NCBI RefSeq assembly: GCF_029688865.1
Contig: NZ_JARUKV010000010.1
Coordinates: forward strand, 100,278 to 164,277
From: Natronococcus sp. A-GB7
GTDB lineage: Archaea; Halobacteriota; Halobacteria; Halobacteriales; Natrialbaceae
Direction of reading: 5' to 3'
DNA length: 64,000 nt
In this document: piece by piece, positions 8,063 to 16,275 of the stretch
Position numbering within the stretch: the stretch's first letter is position 1
How the letters are laid out: each line of letters opens with the position of its first letter
Notes under the pieces: generated by a model
What the model was told of the DNA's origin: nothing
Databases searched by the model: none
The model's input: only the letters and a program-made list of their open reading frames with translations
Position numbers and translations under genes: made by a program

Positions 8063-9199
8063 TTAGCAGTCGACCGGAAGGTCGTCGACGGTGCGGTCGC
8101 CGCTGAGGTCGTAGTCCTCGCCGGCGCCGATGCTGCCGTCCGAACTCCCGCCGCTGGTGTCGTCAGCGGACTCGTCGTCGTAGCCGTCATCGTCGTCGTC
8201 TTCGTAGCCGTCGTCGTCTTCGTAGCTGTCGTCGTCGTCTTCGTAGCCGTCGTCGTCGTCGTCGCCATCGGTTTCCTCGGTCGACTCGTCGGCTTCGTCG
8301 GCTGACTCGTCGACTTCGTCTGCGTCGTCAGCGTCGGCTTCGTCGGAGTCCTGAACCTCGGATTCCGTCTGTGGTTCCTCGGCGTCATCGTCGCCGTCGT
8401 CCGATTCGGCGTCGGCGTCGTCGTCAGATTCGGCATCGACGTCTTCATCGTCGGACTCGGCGTCGGCGTCCGTCTCTGCATCGTCCTCGAGTTTGTCCTC
8501 GGACTTCTCCCCCTCGGGCGCGGCGTCGAGACGGGCGTCGAGCCAGTCGATGATCGCCTGGGTTCCGTGGTGTGGCGCGGTCGTGTCGCCGGCCAGCTCG
8601 AGCTGTGGCGTATAGGTGATCCCGTCGTTGCTGGCCAGGGTAGCGACTTCCTCGACCGCCCCGTCGTACTCGCCGGCTTCCGCGCGGTCGATGACGGCGT
8701 CGACGTTCGACACGTCGGCAGCACGCGCTCGGTTCTCGAGCTCCTCGTAGCTGATGTGTCCCGACGGCATATCCGAGTACGTCTCGGTCACGAACTGCCA
8801 GTAGCTGTTCGGGTCCTCGTCCCAGACGGCGAGTCCGACGGCCGCGAGCCGCGAATCGGTGCCCGAAATGAACGGCTGTGAGGTGTCGCCCGGCTCGTAC
8901 GCGAGGTTGCAGAACTCGACGTTGAGTTGACCGTCGGCGACGAACTCCGAGATGATCTCCTGGAGGTTTCCGGAGACGAAGTCCTGGCTCGACGGACACT
9001 TGAAGTTCCCGTAGAAGGTTGCGGTCGGCGCGTCGCTGTTCGTCCCGACCGTCGGATACGTGCGTTCGTCGGCGTCGTCCGGAATCGGTACCCCGTCGGA
9101 CGATGCGTTCCCGGACGCGACCCCAGCGAGTCCGAGCAGCGAAACGGCCCCAGTAGTTGTCAGTACACTTCGACGTGTCGTCTGCGACTTCCGTGACAT
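8063..9199 (-). CDS. Exported DsbA-like thioredoxin-fold protein with a long acidic repeat tail
   Basis: The 378-residue protein starts with a Tat-type signal (TTRRSVLTTTGAVSLLGLAG). Residues 45-220 resemble the DsbA/thioredoxin fold: the strand FYGNFKCPSSQDF carries C68 at the active-site position, then FCNLAY with C97 and a cis-Pro-like TYTPQLEL. The usual second cysteine of CPxC is a serine, so it is a monothiol form. The last 140 residues are almost only D, E, S, A, G and Y, ending in VDC. A TATA-like box 27 nt upstream supports M at 9199 rather than 9208. It probably acts on the outside of the membrane, but the reaction is unclear. Confidence 0.78.
   Translation of the reverse strand: MSRKSQTTRRSVLTTTGAVSLLGLAGVASGNASSDGVPIPDDADERTYPTVGTNSDAPTATFYGNFKCPSSQDFVSGNLQEIISEFVADGQLNVEFCNLAYEPGDTSQPFISGTDSRLAAVGLAVWDEDPNSYWQFVTETYSDMPSGHISYEELENRARAADVSNVDAVIDRAEAGEYDGAVEEVATLASNDGITYTPQLELAGDTTAPHHGTQAIIDWLDARLDAAPEGEKSEDKLEDDAETDADAESDDEDVDAESDDDADAESDDGDDDAEEPQTESEVQDSDEADADDADEVDESADEADESTEETDGDDDDDGYEDDDDSYEDDDGYEDDDDDGYDDESADDTSGGSSDGSIGAGEDYDLSGDRTVDDLPVDC
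8187..8270 (-). repeat. Short tandem repeat encoding the acidic tail
   Basis: Imperfect repeats of about 21-24 bp built on GTCGTCTTCGTAGC (plus strand) encode DDDGYEDD/DDSYEDD units. They sit inside the coding frame and keep it open, so they are in-frame low-complexity repeats and not a CRISPR array. Confidence 0.75.
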
Positions 9200-9221
9200 C
9201 GACTGCACCTCATCAGGGAGG

Positions 9222-9231
9222 GAGTATAAAC
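9222..9231 (-). promoter_or_regulatory. TATA-like box of the DsbA-like gene
   Basis: GTATAAACGG on the plus strand reads CCGTTTATAC on the minus strand. It is centred 27 nt before the start codon at 9199, which fits a leaderless transcript. Confidence 0.6.
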
Positions 9232-9749
9232 GGGTTCAGCCGTTCTGTACGCTTCCCCGAACTTTACCAAGCTTCTACCCGTTCCAGACATCTCTCGGAA
9301 CCACAACTGATCGGTGCACTGTTTCAGTCCGATTCGAGTCGTTGGCGTCGTACCCAGCAAAACGCAAGCAAGCGCCGTCGTTCGCGAGAGCGAACGATTA
9401 CTCTCACCCCCAATTCGAGTTTCGATTCTCGAAATGATGTAAGTACAGCAGGCGGTTCCGACTATCCTAACTTCTATTTTGCTGATGTTTATCTAGAGAT
9501 CGAATGTCGTGGTAACGACTGTCAGTATCGACCGGCCCCCAGAACTGTATCGGCTCTCGAGACGAGGCTTCTGTCGTATCGGTTACCAAACCCGGCAGCG
9601 AGATCCTTTGTCCGGAGGTGGGTTCGGCGACGGTCGCCCGTCCTGCTACCGTGCCGTGCCGACTCGGAGCGGTTGCGAGAGCGGGGCTCGTCCCGACGGT
9701 CGCGTCCTCCGGCGAAGGGGCGGTTCCTCGAAGCGTCGACGGCCCGATC
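9232..9749. other. Intergenic region of about 520 bp without a gene
   Basis: Between two minus-strand genes. A more A/T-rich stretch (about 9400-9520) stands out, but no frame shows protein-like composition and no hairpin or tRNA is visible. Arginine- and serine-rich open frames on the plus strand look like GC-rich non-coding DNA. Confidence 0.5.
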
Positions 9750-10514
9750 TCAGCGGCCGATCGTTCCGCTGCGGGTGACCGGAGCGTCGGGATCGATACG
9801 AAACGCGATCACCGTCGATTCCTCGGTTGCGGCGACGGACACGTCGGTTTCTCCGGTCACGAGCGCGCTCTCCGTGTACCCGACCGACGCGCCGTCGACC
9901 GTGACCGCGCCCTCGAAGACGTACAGGTAAGTGTCCCATTCCGGCCGAGGGGGGAGCGTAACGGCCGCGCCGGCGTCGAGACGGCAGTCGTAGCAGTGGA
10001 CGTCGTTGCGGACGGATAGCGGGGCCTCGCTGTCTTCGGGACCGAACAGGTGACGCCACTCGTTGCGAACCGCGTCGGGAATCCGCTCGTGCTGGATGCC
10101 CGGCTCGAGCTCGAGGCTGTGAGGACGGACGAATATCTGGAGCATCCGCAGCGGCGGATCGTCTGCGGCGGTTTCCTCGGCGTGCCAGAAGCCGCTGCCG
10201 GCGTTCATCACCATCAGGTGGTCCGGATCCGTGATCAGTTCGTTTCCCTGTCGGTCGTCGTGGCGCATCACGCCCTCGGGAACCCACGAGACGATCTCCT
10301 CGTTGCGGTGTTGGTGCATTCGGATCACCGTCCCCGGGTCCATGAACGACTCGACGACGGTCGCCAGCGGCCCGTAGCCGTGATCGTCGTGACCGGGAAC
10401 CGCTCGGCCGGGAAAGTTGAAGTGCGTCCTGAAGTTGCCCTGATCCTGTGAAACCGCCGTTCGCGGGGCCGTATGGATCTGAAGGTTCGAGCGTGCTGAT
10501 CCGGACTCGTCCAT
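9750..10514 (-). CDS. Pirin family protein
   Basis: A 254-residue bicupin. The N-terminal cupin has the metal-binding signature TVIRMHQHRNEEIVSWV and GSGFWHAEE, which provide three histidines and a glutamate as in pirins. The C-terminal cupin (about 165-250) lacks such residues, as is usual. Pirins bind iron; some act as quercetinases or redox-sensing cofactors, so the biological role is not fixed by sequence. The ATG at 10514 is preceded by a weak A/T-rich box (CATTTAGCC) about 26 nt upstream. No linked pathway is visible. Confidence 0.88.
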   Translation of the reverse strand: MDESGSARSNLQIHTAPRTAVSQDQGNFRTHFNFPGRAVPGHDDHGYGPLATVVESFMDPGTVIRMHQHRNEEIVSWVPEGVMRHDDRQGNELITDPDHLMVMNAGSGFWHAEETAADDPPLRMLQIFVRPHSLELEPGIQHERIPDAVRNEWRHLFGPEDSEAPLSVRNDVHCYDCRLDAGAAVTLPPRPEWDTYLYVFEGAVTVDGASVGYTESALVTGETDVSVAATEESTVIAFRIDPDAPVTRSGTIGR

Positions 10515-10657
10515 TGCCGACGTTAGCGGTCCCGTGGCTAAATGCGTTCTGAGCGTTCGAATCTCGCACCCTACGTGTGGATAGCGGAGACGAGTACGGG
10601 TCGCGAGCGTCGCCCGTTTTGTGATGGGTTCTATCTGCCCCGGATTCCGACCGGCGG

Positions 10658-11332
10658 TTAGTCAGAGAGCCCCGGGGAGGGTGCTGGTTCCGCCTCCTCC
10701 GGCGTTACGTCGAGTTCCGACGCGACCAGCGACCGGTACGCGCGACGAAGCCGCTCGGAAAGGGCCTGGTGGGAAACGTCGAGCTCCTCGGAGAGTTCCT
10801 GCATCGAAACGTCCCGTGGGATTTCGAAGTAGCCGTGGTTGATAGCCGCGACGAGGGTTTCGTACTGGTTCTGCGTGAGGCCGGACTGCGAGCCGGTTTC
10901 GCCGTTCGTATCGTAGAGGCGGATCACCGTCGGCTCGAGGTCCTGTTCCTCGAGTCGGGTGTGAATCGAGCTCGCGTCGCTGCGCTCTTGTACTCGAATA
11001 TCGAGGATCCAGGAGCGACCCGTGGCCGAGGCGTCCAGGATAGTTCCGCCCTCCTCGAGCACCAGCTCGAAGAGGTCGATCGTTTTCGGCGCGAACTCGA
11101 CGTTGTACAGCCACTGTTCGTCGTCTCCGCTGACCAGCGCGTACTCCTCGATCGTCGAGGCTTCCGCCAGGCCCGTCTCGATCTCCGCTTTCGATGCACC
11201 GGAGAGCCACAGATCGTACCCGTTCGAGACGACCCCGGCCTCCGCTTCGCACGTGAGCGACGGCACGGACTCGAACAGTTCCGCCAGCCCGGTCCCCTCG
11301 CTCGAGATCTCGAGATTGATGATCGAGGTCAT
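10658..11332 (-). CDS. Bacterio-opsin-activator-type HTH regulator
   Basis: The 224-residue protein has an N-terminal beta-rich GAF-like or ligand domain and a C-terminal HTH_10 domain: LTQNQYETLVAAINHGYFE, then SMQELSEELDVSHQALSERLRRA. This is the Bat-type family of archaeal transcription regulators. The start at 11332 (MTSIINLEIS) is the usual family start; an in-frame ATG at 11365 would add 11 residues. The signal and targets are unknown. It stands between pirin and an Lrp-type regulator on the same strand, each with its own gap. Confidence 0.88.
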   Translation of the reverse strand: MTSIINLEISSEGTGLAELFESVPSLTCEAEAGVVSNGYDLWLSGASKAEIETGLAEASTIEEYALVSGDDEQWLYNVEFAPKTIDLFELVLEEGGTILDASATGRSWILDIRVQERSDASSIHTRLEEQDLEPTVIRLYDTNGETGSQSGLTQNQYETLVAAINHGYFEIPRDVSMQELSEELDVSHQALSERLRRAYRSLVASELDVTPEEAEPAPSPGLSD

Positions 11333-11550
11333 GTGTTCGATTCGAACGACACGCCCCAGTTCCATAGGGGCGGCTCCAAATTTGCTAGCACCGTCAATAG
11401 AGAAAGTATCGCTGTGTTACATCCGATGCCGTAACGACGACCGAGAATCCGTTCCACTTCGGCCTCGGAATCCGGGTCGCTCGAGGTGTCAGACGTCCCG
11501 AGTCGACGATCCGGGTCTCGAGCGAACGGATACCGCCCCAGTGGGGCCGA

Positions 11551-12015
11551 TCAGTCGTCGGCTTCGGTCTCGAGCCGGAACTGCTCGTTTTCGGAGACGG
11601 CCTCGAGGACGATACTGGTGTTCGATCGGGTAAGGTCGGGATCAGTGATCAGGGCCTTGATCTGGTCGTTCATGTCGTCGGTATCCTCGAACTTCCCGAT
11701 CGCGATGATATCGTAGTCGCCGGTAACCTCGTAGACGGAGACGATCTGATCGTGATCCCGAAGTGTGGACGTGATCTCCGAGAGGGCGCTTCCGTCCACT
11801 TTGAGCTGCATCACGGCGGTCACGTCGTATCCGGCGGCGGCGTAGTCGACGACCGGTGTGTATCCCTGGATGACGCCCTCCGCTTCGAGGTCAGAGAGGT
11901 GGTTCGAGACGGTCGTGACGGAGACGTCGAGCTCCTCGGCGAGGCTCCGAAGGCTGGCGCGTCCGTTCTCGAGCAGTTCGTTTACTAGATCCGTATCGAG
12001 GTGTTCGTAGGCCAC
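11551..12015 (-). CDS. Lrp/AsnC family transcription regulator
   Basis: The 154-residue protein has the AsnC winged-helix ([20 protein letters not shown], then [22 protein letters not shown]) followed by the RAM ligand-binding ferredoxin-like domain ([12 protein letters not shown] ... [20 protein letters not shown]). Such proteins are amino-acid-sensing regulators that form octamers. I start it at the GTG at 12015 (V-A-Y-E-H-L-D), because the frame upstream has poor composition and the family begins near there. A TATA-like CTGTTTAGAC lies about 30 nt upstream. Its 5' side faces the tRNA-Val remnant zone. Confidence 0.88.
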   Translation of the reverse strand: MAYEHLDTDLVNELLENGRASLRSLAEELDVSVTTVSNHLSDLEAEGVIQGYTPVVDYAAAGYDVTAVMQLKVDGSALSEITSTLRDHDQIVSVYEVTGDYDIIAIGKFEDTDDMNDQIKALITDPDLTRSNTSIVLEAVSENEQFRLETEADD

Positions 12016-12301
12016 TGCGTAGTACGATCTCTCCACTCCGTCTAAACAGTTACGAACAGTCAGTTTTTCGCCCTCGTATTTGAATTTGCAGTTACCTCCG
12101 GCGACTACCCGTTGCCGTTTTGACGAGACGTCCACTCGAGCCGATCTGCGTTCTCGCGCACAGCGGCCGATGGGTGTACGGCTCCGGCCCCCTGACACCG
12201 ACCTGGCGGGACGGCACCTCGCTTCGCCCACGGCTTCGCTGCTCGCGTTTGGTGGGACCTGCTCACAGCCCGTTCGTCCCCGAGTCGTCGACTGGACTTC
12301 G

Positions 12302-12371
12302 GACAGATTCGAGCGACGCTCGAGAACGTGCCCGCTTTGCTCGCAGAACCCCGGTCCAGTTCGAATCTGTC
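12302..12371. repeat. Inverted repeat, 11-bp arms
   Basis: GACAGATTCGA (12302-12312) is the reverse complement of TCGAATCTGTC (12361-12371), with 48 bp between. The arms resemble the T-arm sequence of the neighbouring tRNA (CAGATTTGAA), so this may be another, more decayed, unit of the same series. Confidence 0.6.
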
Positions 12372-12429
12372 GTACCGATCCCCGACGGAACGATGATTCG
12401 CTTCGCTCGACAGTTCGTTTCCTCGGAGA

Positions 12430-12450
12430 TGGGTTGGGGCAGATTTGGAC
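12430..12450 (-). repeat. Partial copy of the tRNA-Val 3' end (copy 1)
   Basis: These 21 bases match the last 21 bases of the tRNA-Val gene (12688-12708) with one mismatch (G for A at base 19). The orientation is the same. No acceptor 5' half, D-arm or anticodon is present, so it is not a tRNA gene. This is the form of an attachment-site remnant. Confidence 0.75.
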
Positions 12451-12497
12451 CACGGTCGTTCCGCTACGCTCCACTCCTTAGCTCGAACTACCGACCG

Positions 12498-12550
12498 TTT
12501 TTGACGACGCGGACTCCTCGCGCTGCTCGTCGTCGTTGTGTCGTCAAAAA
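12498..12550. repeat. Inverted repeat, 11-bp arms
   Basis: TTTTTGACGAC (12498-12508) and GTCGTCAAAAA (12540-12550) are exact reverse complements around a 31-bp loop rich in CGCTGCTCGTCGTCG. The right arm abuts the second tRNA-Val fragment. It could fold as a bidirectional hairpin with U-rich ends. Confidence 0.65.
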
Positions 12551-12645
12551 TGGGTTGGGGCAGATTTGAACCACGCCGAGACGGTCTCGCTCGCTCCCTG
12601 CGGTCGCTGCGCGAGTTGCGACTCGCCTAGTTCAAACTGCCCAAC
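12551..12645 (-). repeat. Partial copy of the tRNA-Val 3' end (copy 2) with an inverted partner
   Basis: Positions 12551-12571 repeat the last 21 bases of tRNA-Val exactly. At 12630-12645 the sequence GTTCAAACTGCCCAAC is nearly the reverse complement of the same piece, with two missing bases, so the unit can form a hairpin. The loop is rich in CGCTCGCTCC-like runs. Fragments of this kind beside haloarchaeal tRNA genes are familiar to me as marks of past integration. Confidence 0.75.
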
Positions 12646-12687
12646 GTAACGAATTTGCTGCTCGCGGATTGCTCGCAGCAAAATTAG

Positions 12688-12762
12688 TGGGTTGGGGCAG
12701 ATTTGAACTGCCGACTTCCTCCGTGTGAAGGAGGTATCATAACCGGACTAGATCACCAACCC
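12688..12762 (-). tRNA. tRNA-Val, anticodon CAC
   Basis: Read on the minus strand, 75 nt fold into a full cloverleaf. The acceptor stem pairs GGGTTGG with CCAACCC plus discriminator A; the anticodon stem pairs CCTCC with GGAGG around the loop TTCACAC, which gives anticodon CAC for GUG valine codons; the T-arm is GGCAG/TTCAAAT/CTGCC. There is no intron, and CCA is not encoded. GUG is heavily used in this GC-rich genome. Two fragments of its 3' end lie downstream at 12430 and 12551, which suggests it served as an integration site. Confidence 0.95.
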
Positions 12763-12840
12763 GCATCCCGTGATATCCGTGCGCTCGACTTAAGCCTTCC
12801 TTTCACTTCCGGCTCTCGAGGCCCCGCGTCGCTCGAGCGA

Positions 12841-13374
12841 TCAGTACTGTGGGGCTTCCTCGGGTTCGCCCTCGCGCTGGTTGACCAGCCGGGCGAACGT
12901 GAACAGCCCGTCCGAGAGGCGGTTGAGGTACTCGACGGTTCGTTCGTTGATCCGCTCGCTCGAGGCCAGCCCGACGGTGCGGCGTTCGGCCCGCCGACAG
13001 ACCGCGCGGGCGTGGTGAAGCCGAGCCCCGTGATCGCTGCCGGTGGGCAAAATAAACGAGGTCAGGGGCTCGAGTTCCTCGTCGTACTCGTCGATCCAGT
13101 CCTCGATCGTCTCGACGTGGTCGGCCCGGATCTCGGGGTCGTCCTCGTCGGGATCGGGGTTCGCGAGGTCGGCCTGGACGACGTGGAGGTGGTTCTGGAT
13201 CGTTCGCAGTCGCTCGTCGACGTCGTCGTACCCGGTGGGACGCACCGTGCCGACCAGCGCGTTGACCTCGTCGACGGTACCGTAGGCCTCGATCCGCGGA
13301 TCGGTCTTCGAGACGCGAGTCATGTCCCGGAGGTCAGTCTCGCCGTCGTCGCCGCGACCGGTGTAGATCGCCAT
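12841..13374 (-). CDS. PduO-type ATP:cob(I)alamin adenosyltransferase
   Basis: The 177-residue helical-bundle protein transfers adenosyl from ATP to cob(I)alamin, giving coenzyme B12. Family signatures are the N-terminal MAIYTGRGDDGETDL (phosphate-binding loop TGxGDxGxT), RIEAYGTVDEVNALVG, and the C-terminal ARAVCRRAERRTVGL and YLNRLSDGLFTFAR. I take M at 13374, which is the family start; an in-frame ATG at 13416 would add 14 residues with no family match. The enzyme acts in the cytoplasm. No other cobalamin gene is in the window, so it is a solitary gene here. Confidence 0.92.
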   Translation of the reverse strand: MAIYTGRGDDGETDLRDMTRVSKTDPRIEAYGTVDEVNALVGTVRPTGYDDVDERLRTIQNHLHVVQADLANPDPDEDDPEIRADHVETIEDWIDEYDEELEPLTSFILPTGSDHGARLHHARAVCRRAERRTVGLASSERINERTVEYLNRLSDGLFTFARLVNQREGEPEEAPQY

Positions 13375-13485
13375 GTCGGGATCGACGGACGGTTTGCACT
13401 TAACTTCGCCGTCCACGGCGGCGATCGGTCGCCTCCGCTCGCCCGAATCAGTACGTTAAACACGCTCGATTCGGTAGTGGCCGGT

Positions 13486-13647
13486 ATGGCCCTGGAACTC
13501 GACCACGAGTGTCCGAACTGCGGGGAGAAGACGTTCTACCGCGCCGCGAGCACGACGGTACACCTCGGCGAGAAGGTCAAGTGGCACTGTCCGGACTGCG
13601 ACTACGGCTTCGTGCGGATCAACGGCATCGACTCGAGCGCGGCCTGA
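13486..13647 (+). CDS. Very small zinc beta-ribbon protein
   Basis: Only 53 residues, with two CxxC pairs: CPNCGEKT near residue 9 and CPDCDYGF near residue 36. This is a typical single zinc ribbon. Haloarchaea have many such proteins; a few stabilise complexes or affect motility and biofilms, but most are unstudied. ATG 13486 is the only sensible start. It is divergent from the adenosyltransferase (111 bp between the starts) and ends 134 bp before the NAD kinase fusion on the same strand. Confidence 0.8.
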   Translation: MALELDHECPNCGEKTFYRAASTTVHLGEKVKWHCPDCDYGFVRINGIDSSAA

Positions 13648-13781
13648 GTCGACTCGAGCGGGGATTTTCCCACTCGAGTTTTCGAGGAGCACCGAGTTCG
13701 TCACGACTGCGGACGAACCCGGTCCCGAACAGTCGAGAGCGAACGCCAGACCCATACTCTCGCGGTTCGACGACTCACTCG

Positions 13782-15479
13782 ATGCAAGGACGCCGGCTCG
13801 CGACGACCGAGGAGATCATCGCGATCGTTAGCCCCGACAGCGACGACGTCGTCGCTCGCCTCGCGGCCTGGGCCGACGACCGCGGGGTCGGGCTCTCGAC
13901 GGTCGACGTCGGCGAGCCGATCGGTGACGTCTACGACGAGAATCGGGCCACGCTCGGGGTTACGATCGGTGGCGACGGGACCTTCCTCGAGGGGATCAAG
14001 ACGTTCGCTCCACGGGGCGTTCCCCAGCTCGGCGTCAATACGGGCACGCTCGCGTTTCTCTCGCGCGTCGAGCCCGAGGACCTCGAGGCGGCCCTCGACG
14101 AGGTGATCCGCGGTCGGGCGACGATCGACAGTCGCCAGCAGGTCGCCGTCCGCGGTTCGGGCCTCGAGGCGACCGGGATCAACGACGTCATGATCGAGCA
14201 CGTCCCGCCGGAGAACCCGATCGACCGAAAGGTGACCCGGCTGGACGTCTACGCCGACGACGAGTACGTCGGCGAGTTCGAGGGGACCGGGATCGCCGTT
14301 TCGACGCCGACGGGCTCGACGGGCGTCTCGCTGTCGGCCAACGGCCCGATCCACTATCCGGCGAACAACCACACCCTCCAGCTGGTTCCGCTCCACACCC
14401 ACCAGCTCGGGGTGCGGCCGATCGTCGTCTCGCCCGAGACGGAACTTCGGATTCGGACGCAGGGCCCCGCGAGCCTACTGGTCGACGGCGGGCGGGCCAA
14501 CGCGCTCCTCGAGGAGGGCGAGGAGGTGCTGATCACGGGCGCCCAGAAGCTCGCCCACGTCGTCCACACCAGCTACGACGACCACTTCTTCACCGCGATC
14601 TCGAAGAAGCTCGGCTGGGACATTCGCGATGTCGACGAACCGCCGCGGGTCCCCGCGTCGCGGTCGGAAACGGGTGCCGACGGCGACGACTTCCTCGAGC
14701 GCGCGCGGACGATCGCTACCGAGGCGGCCGAGGCGGCCGGCGAACCCCTCCGGGAGCTCCACGGCCAGGTCGAGTCCATTGCGGTCAAAAGCGACAAGTC
14801 CGACATCGTTACCGAGGCCGACCACCAGGCCAACCGGATCATCACGACGGTGATCGAAAACGAGTTTCCCGACCACGGGATCGTCTCCGAGGAGCGCCCG
14901 CGGGACGTCCGCGAGGACGGCTACACCTGGGTGGTCGACCCTCTCGACGGAACCGGGAACTTCGCCCACGGCAACCCCAACTACTCGATATCGATCGCGC
15001 TGCTCGAGGGCGAGTACCCCGTCGTCGGCGTCGTCTACGTCCCAGAAACGGACGAACTGTTCAGCGCGATCGCGGGGCAGGGTGCCCGCCGGGACGGCGA
15101 TCCGATCGAGACCACCGACCGGGATCGCCTCGACGAGAGCATGCTCATCTCCGGCTACGACCCGGACGGCTCCTTTCTCACGCGGTTCTACCAGGAGACC
15201 CGCGGCGTCCGACGGCTCGGGTCGACCGCGCTCAACTGCTGTTACCTCGCCAGCGGCAGCGCCGACGCCACCTGGGAGTACGACACCTACCCCTGGGACG
15301 TCGCCGCCGGCCTGGTGATCGCCCGCGAGGCCGGGGCCCGGCTCACCGACGAGCGGGGCGAACCGTTCGTCTTCGAACTCGAGACGGAGGGACGGTCGGC
15401 TCTACTGGGCTCGAACGGCCCGCTCCATCCGGCGCTGCTCGAGCACCTCGAGGGTGGGCGGGACGACTGCGAGCGGTAG
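13782..15479 (+). CDS. Fusion of NAD kinase and inositol monophosphatase-like phosphatase
   Basis: 565 residues in two parts. Residues 1-290 are an NAD/ATP kinase: GGDGTFLEG (63-71), NTGTLAFLS, NDVMIEH and TPTGSTGVSLSANGP, which fit phosphorylation of NAD to NADP. Residues 297-560 are an inositol-monophosphatase fold with metal-site motifs EADHQANR, EERP and DPLDGTGNF, plus WDVAAG. In Methanocaldococcus, MJ0917 joins the same two activities (NADP phosphatase and NAD kinase). So the protein may control NAD/NADP balance in both directions; the second substrate could also be an inositol or sugar phosphate. The start is ATG 13782; upstream in-frame codons run into the zinc-ribbon gene. Confidence 0.88.
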   Translation: MQGRRLATTEEIIAIVSPDSDDVVARLAAWADDRGVGLSTVDVGEPIGDVYDENRATLGVTIGGDGTFLEGIKTFAPRGVPQLGVNTGTLAFLSRVEPEDLEAALDEVIRGRATIDSRQQVAVRGSGLEATGINDVMIEHVPPENPIDRKVTRLDVYADDEYVGEFEGTGIAVSTPTGSTGVSLSANGPIHYPANNHTLQLVPLHTHQLGVRPIVVSPETELRIRTQGPASLLVDGGRANALLEEGEEVLITGAQKLAHVVHTSYDDHFFTAISKKLGWDIRDVDEPPRVPASRSETGADGDDFLERARTIATEAAEAAGEPLRELHGQVESIAVKSDKSDIVTEADHQANRIITTVIENEFPDHGIVSEERPRDVREDGYTWVVDPLDGTGNFAHGNPNYSISIALLEGEYPVVGVVYVPETDELFSAIAGQGARRDGDPIETTDRDRLDESMLISGYDPDGSFLTRFYQETRGVRRLGSTALNCCYLASGSADATWEYDTYPWDVAAGLVIAREAGARLTDERGEPFVFELETEGRSALLGSNGPLHPALLEHLEGGRDDCER

Positions 15480-15503
15480 CCGGGCGGAGAGGGTCGACAG
15501 CGG

Positions 15504-16025
15504 TCAGCTCAGAACGGCCACGCCGGCGACCGCCGCACCGACGTAGACGCTGTGGTAGAGTGCGGTCGCGATCGACATGTGGAACGCGTACCGGCCCGCC
15601 GGGTAGGAACTCAACGCCGCGGGAACGGCGATGATGCCCCGACTCACCGGGACGACGTTGGTCGTAAAGATCGCGACCCCGCCGTGTCGTTCGAACCAGC
15701 GATCGAGCCGGCGGTACCGTGCCGACTGCGGGTCGAGTTCGACGTACGGAAGCTCCTCGAGGACGGACCAGCCGTAGCGACTGACGGCGAGATACAGCAC
15801 CAGTTGCCCGAGGACGTGGGCGATCGTGACGACGACGACGACGAGTACGGCCTCGCGACCCGTGAAGCCGCCCCCGACGACGTAGCCGGGGAGGAAGACG
15901 CTCGTCGGGAAAACCTTGCCGACGAGCGCTCCCTTCAGCACGAACACCCCGAACAGCACCGGGAGGCCGAAGGCTCGGATCGCGGCCTGGAGAACGTCGA
16001 CGGACGTCGCCGTCGATCCGATCAT
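15504..16025 (-). CDS. DedA family membrane protein
   Basis: The 173-residue protein has a re-entrant hydrophobic start (FGLPVLFGVFVLKGALVGKVFPTSVFLPGYV), further membrane segments (LVVVVVTIAHVLGQLVLYLAV) and the DedA signature region FERHGGVAIFTTNVVPVSRGIIAVPAALS, with the conserved arginine. DedA proteins act in membrane homeostasis; some are undecaprenyl- or phospholipid flippases. Archaeal ones are untested as far as I know. It converges with the NAD kinase fusion gene. Confidence 0.85.
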   Translation of the reverse strand: MIGSTATSVDVLQAAIRAFGLPVLFGVFVLKGALVGKVFPTSVFLPGYVVGGGFTGREAVLVVVVVTIAHVLGQLVLYLAVSRYGWSVLEELPYVELDPQSARYRRLDRWFERHGGVAIFTTNVVPVSRGIIAVPAALSSYPAGRYAFHMSIATALYHSVYVGAAVAGVAVLS

Positions 16026-16275
16026 CGCTCGGCTTCGGCCGGCCCCGTTCGGACGATTTGTTCCGCTGCCAACATTCTCGTTAACTATCTGCTCCAGCCC
16101 GCCACGTTATTTATTTTGTGGTGATCCTAACAACGATCTAATTGACCGAGTCGAACAGGGATGGGACGGTCTGGTGGCGGTCGCCGATCGCGGTCGGTCC
16201 CGGTTCTCCCTTCCCTCGAGCATCGCTTGCCGGTTCCTGTACGGTCCTAACGGGCGGGGACGTACACCCGCGGAC

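Noticed and set aside
8187..8270. A CRISPR-like array
   Set aside because: The units are in-frame trinucleotide-based repeats within a gene for an acidic tail. There are no unique spacers and no cas genes.
12430..12571. Two further tRNA genes
   Set aside because: Only the last 21 bases match tRNA-Val. No acceptor 5' strand, D-arm or anticodon arm can be formed, so these are fragments.
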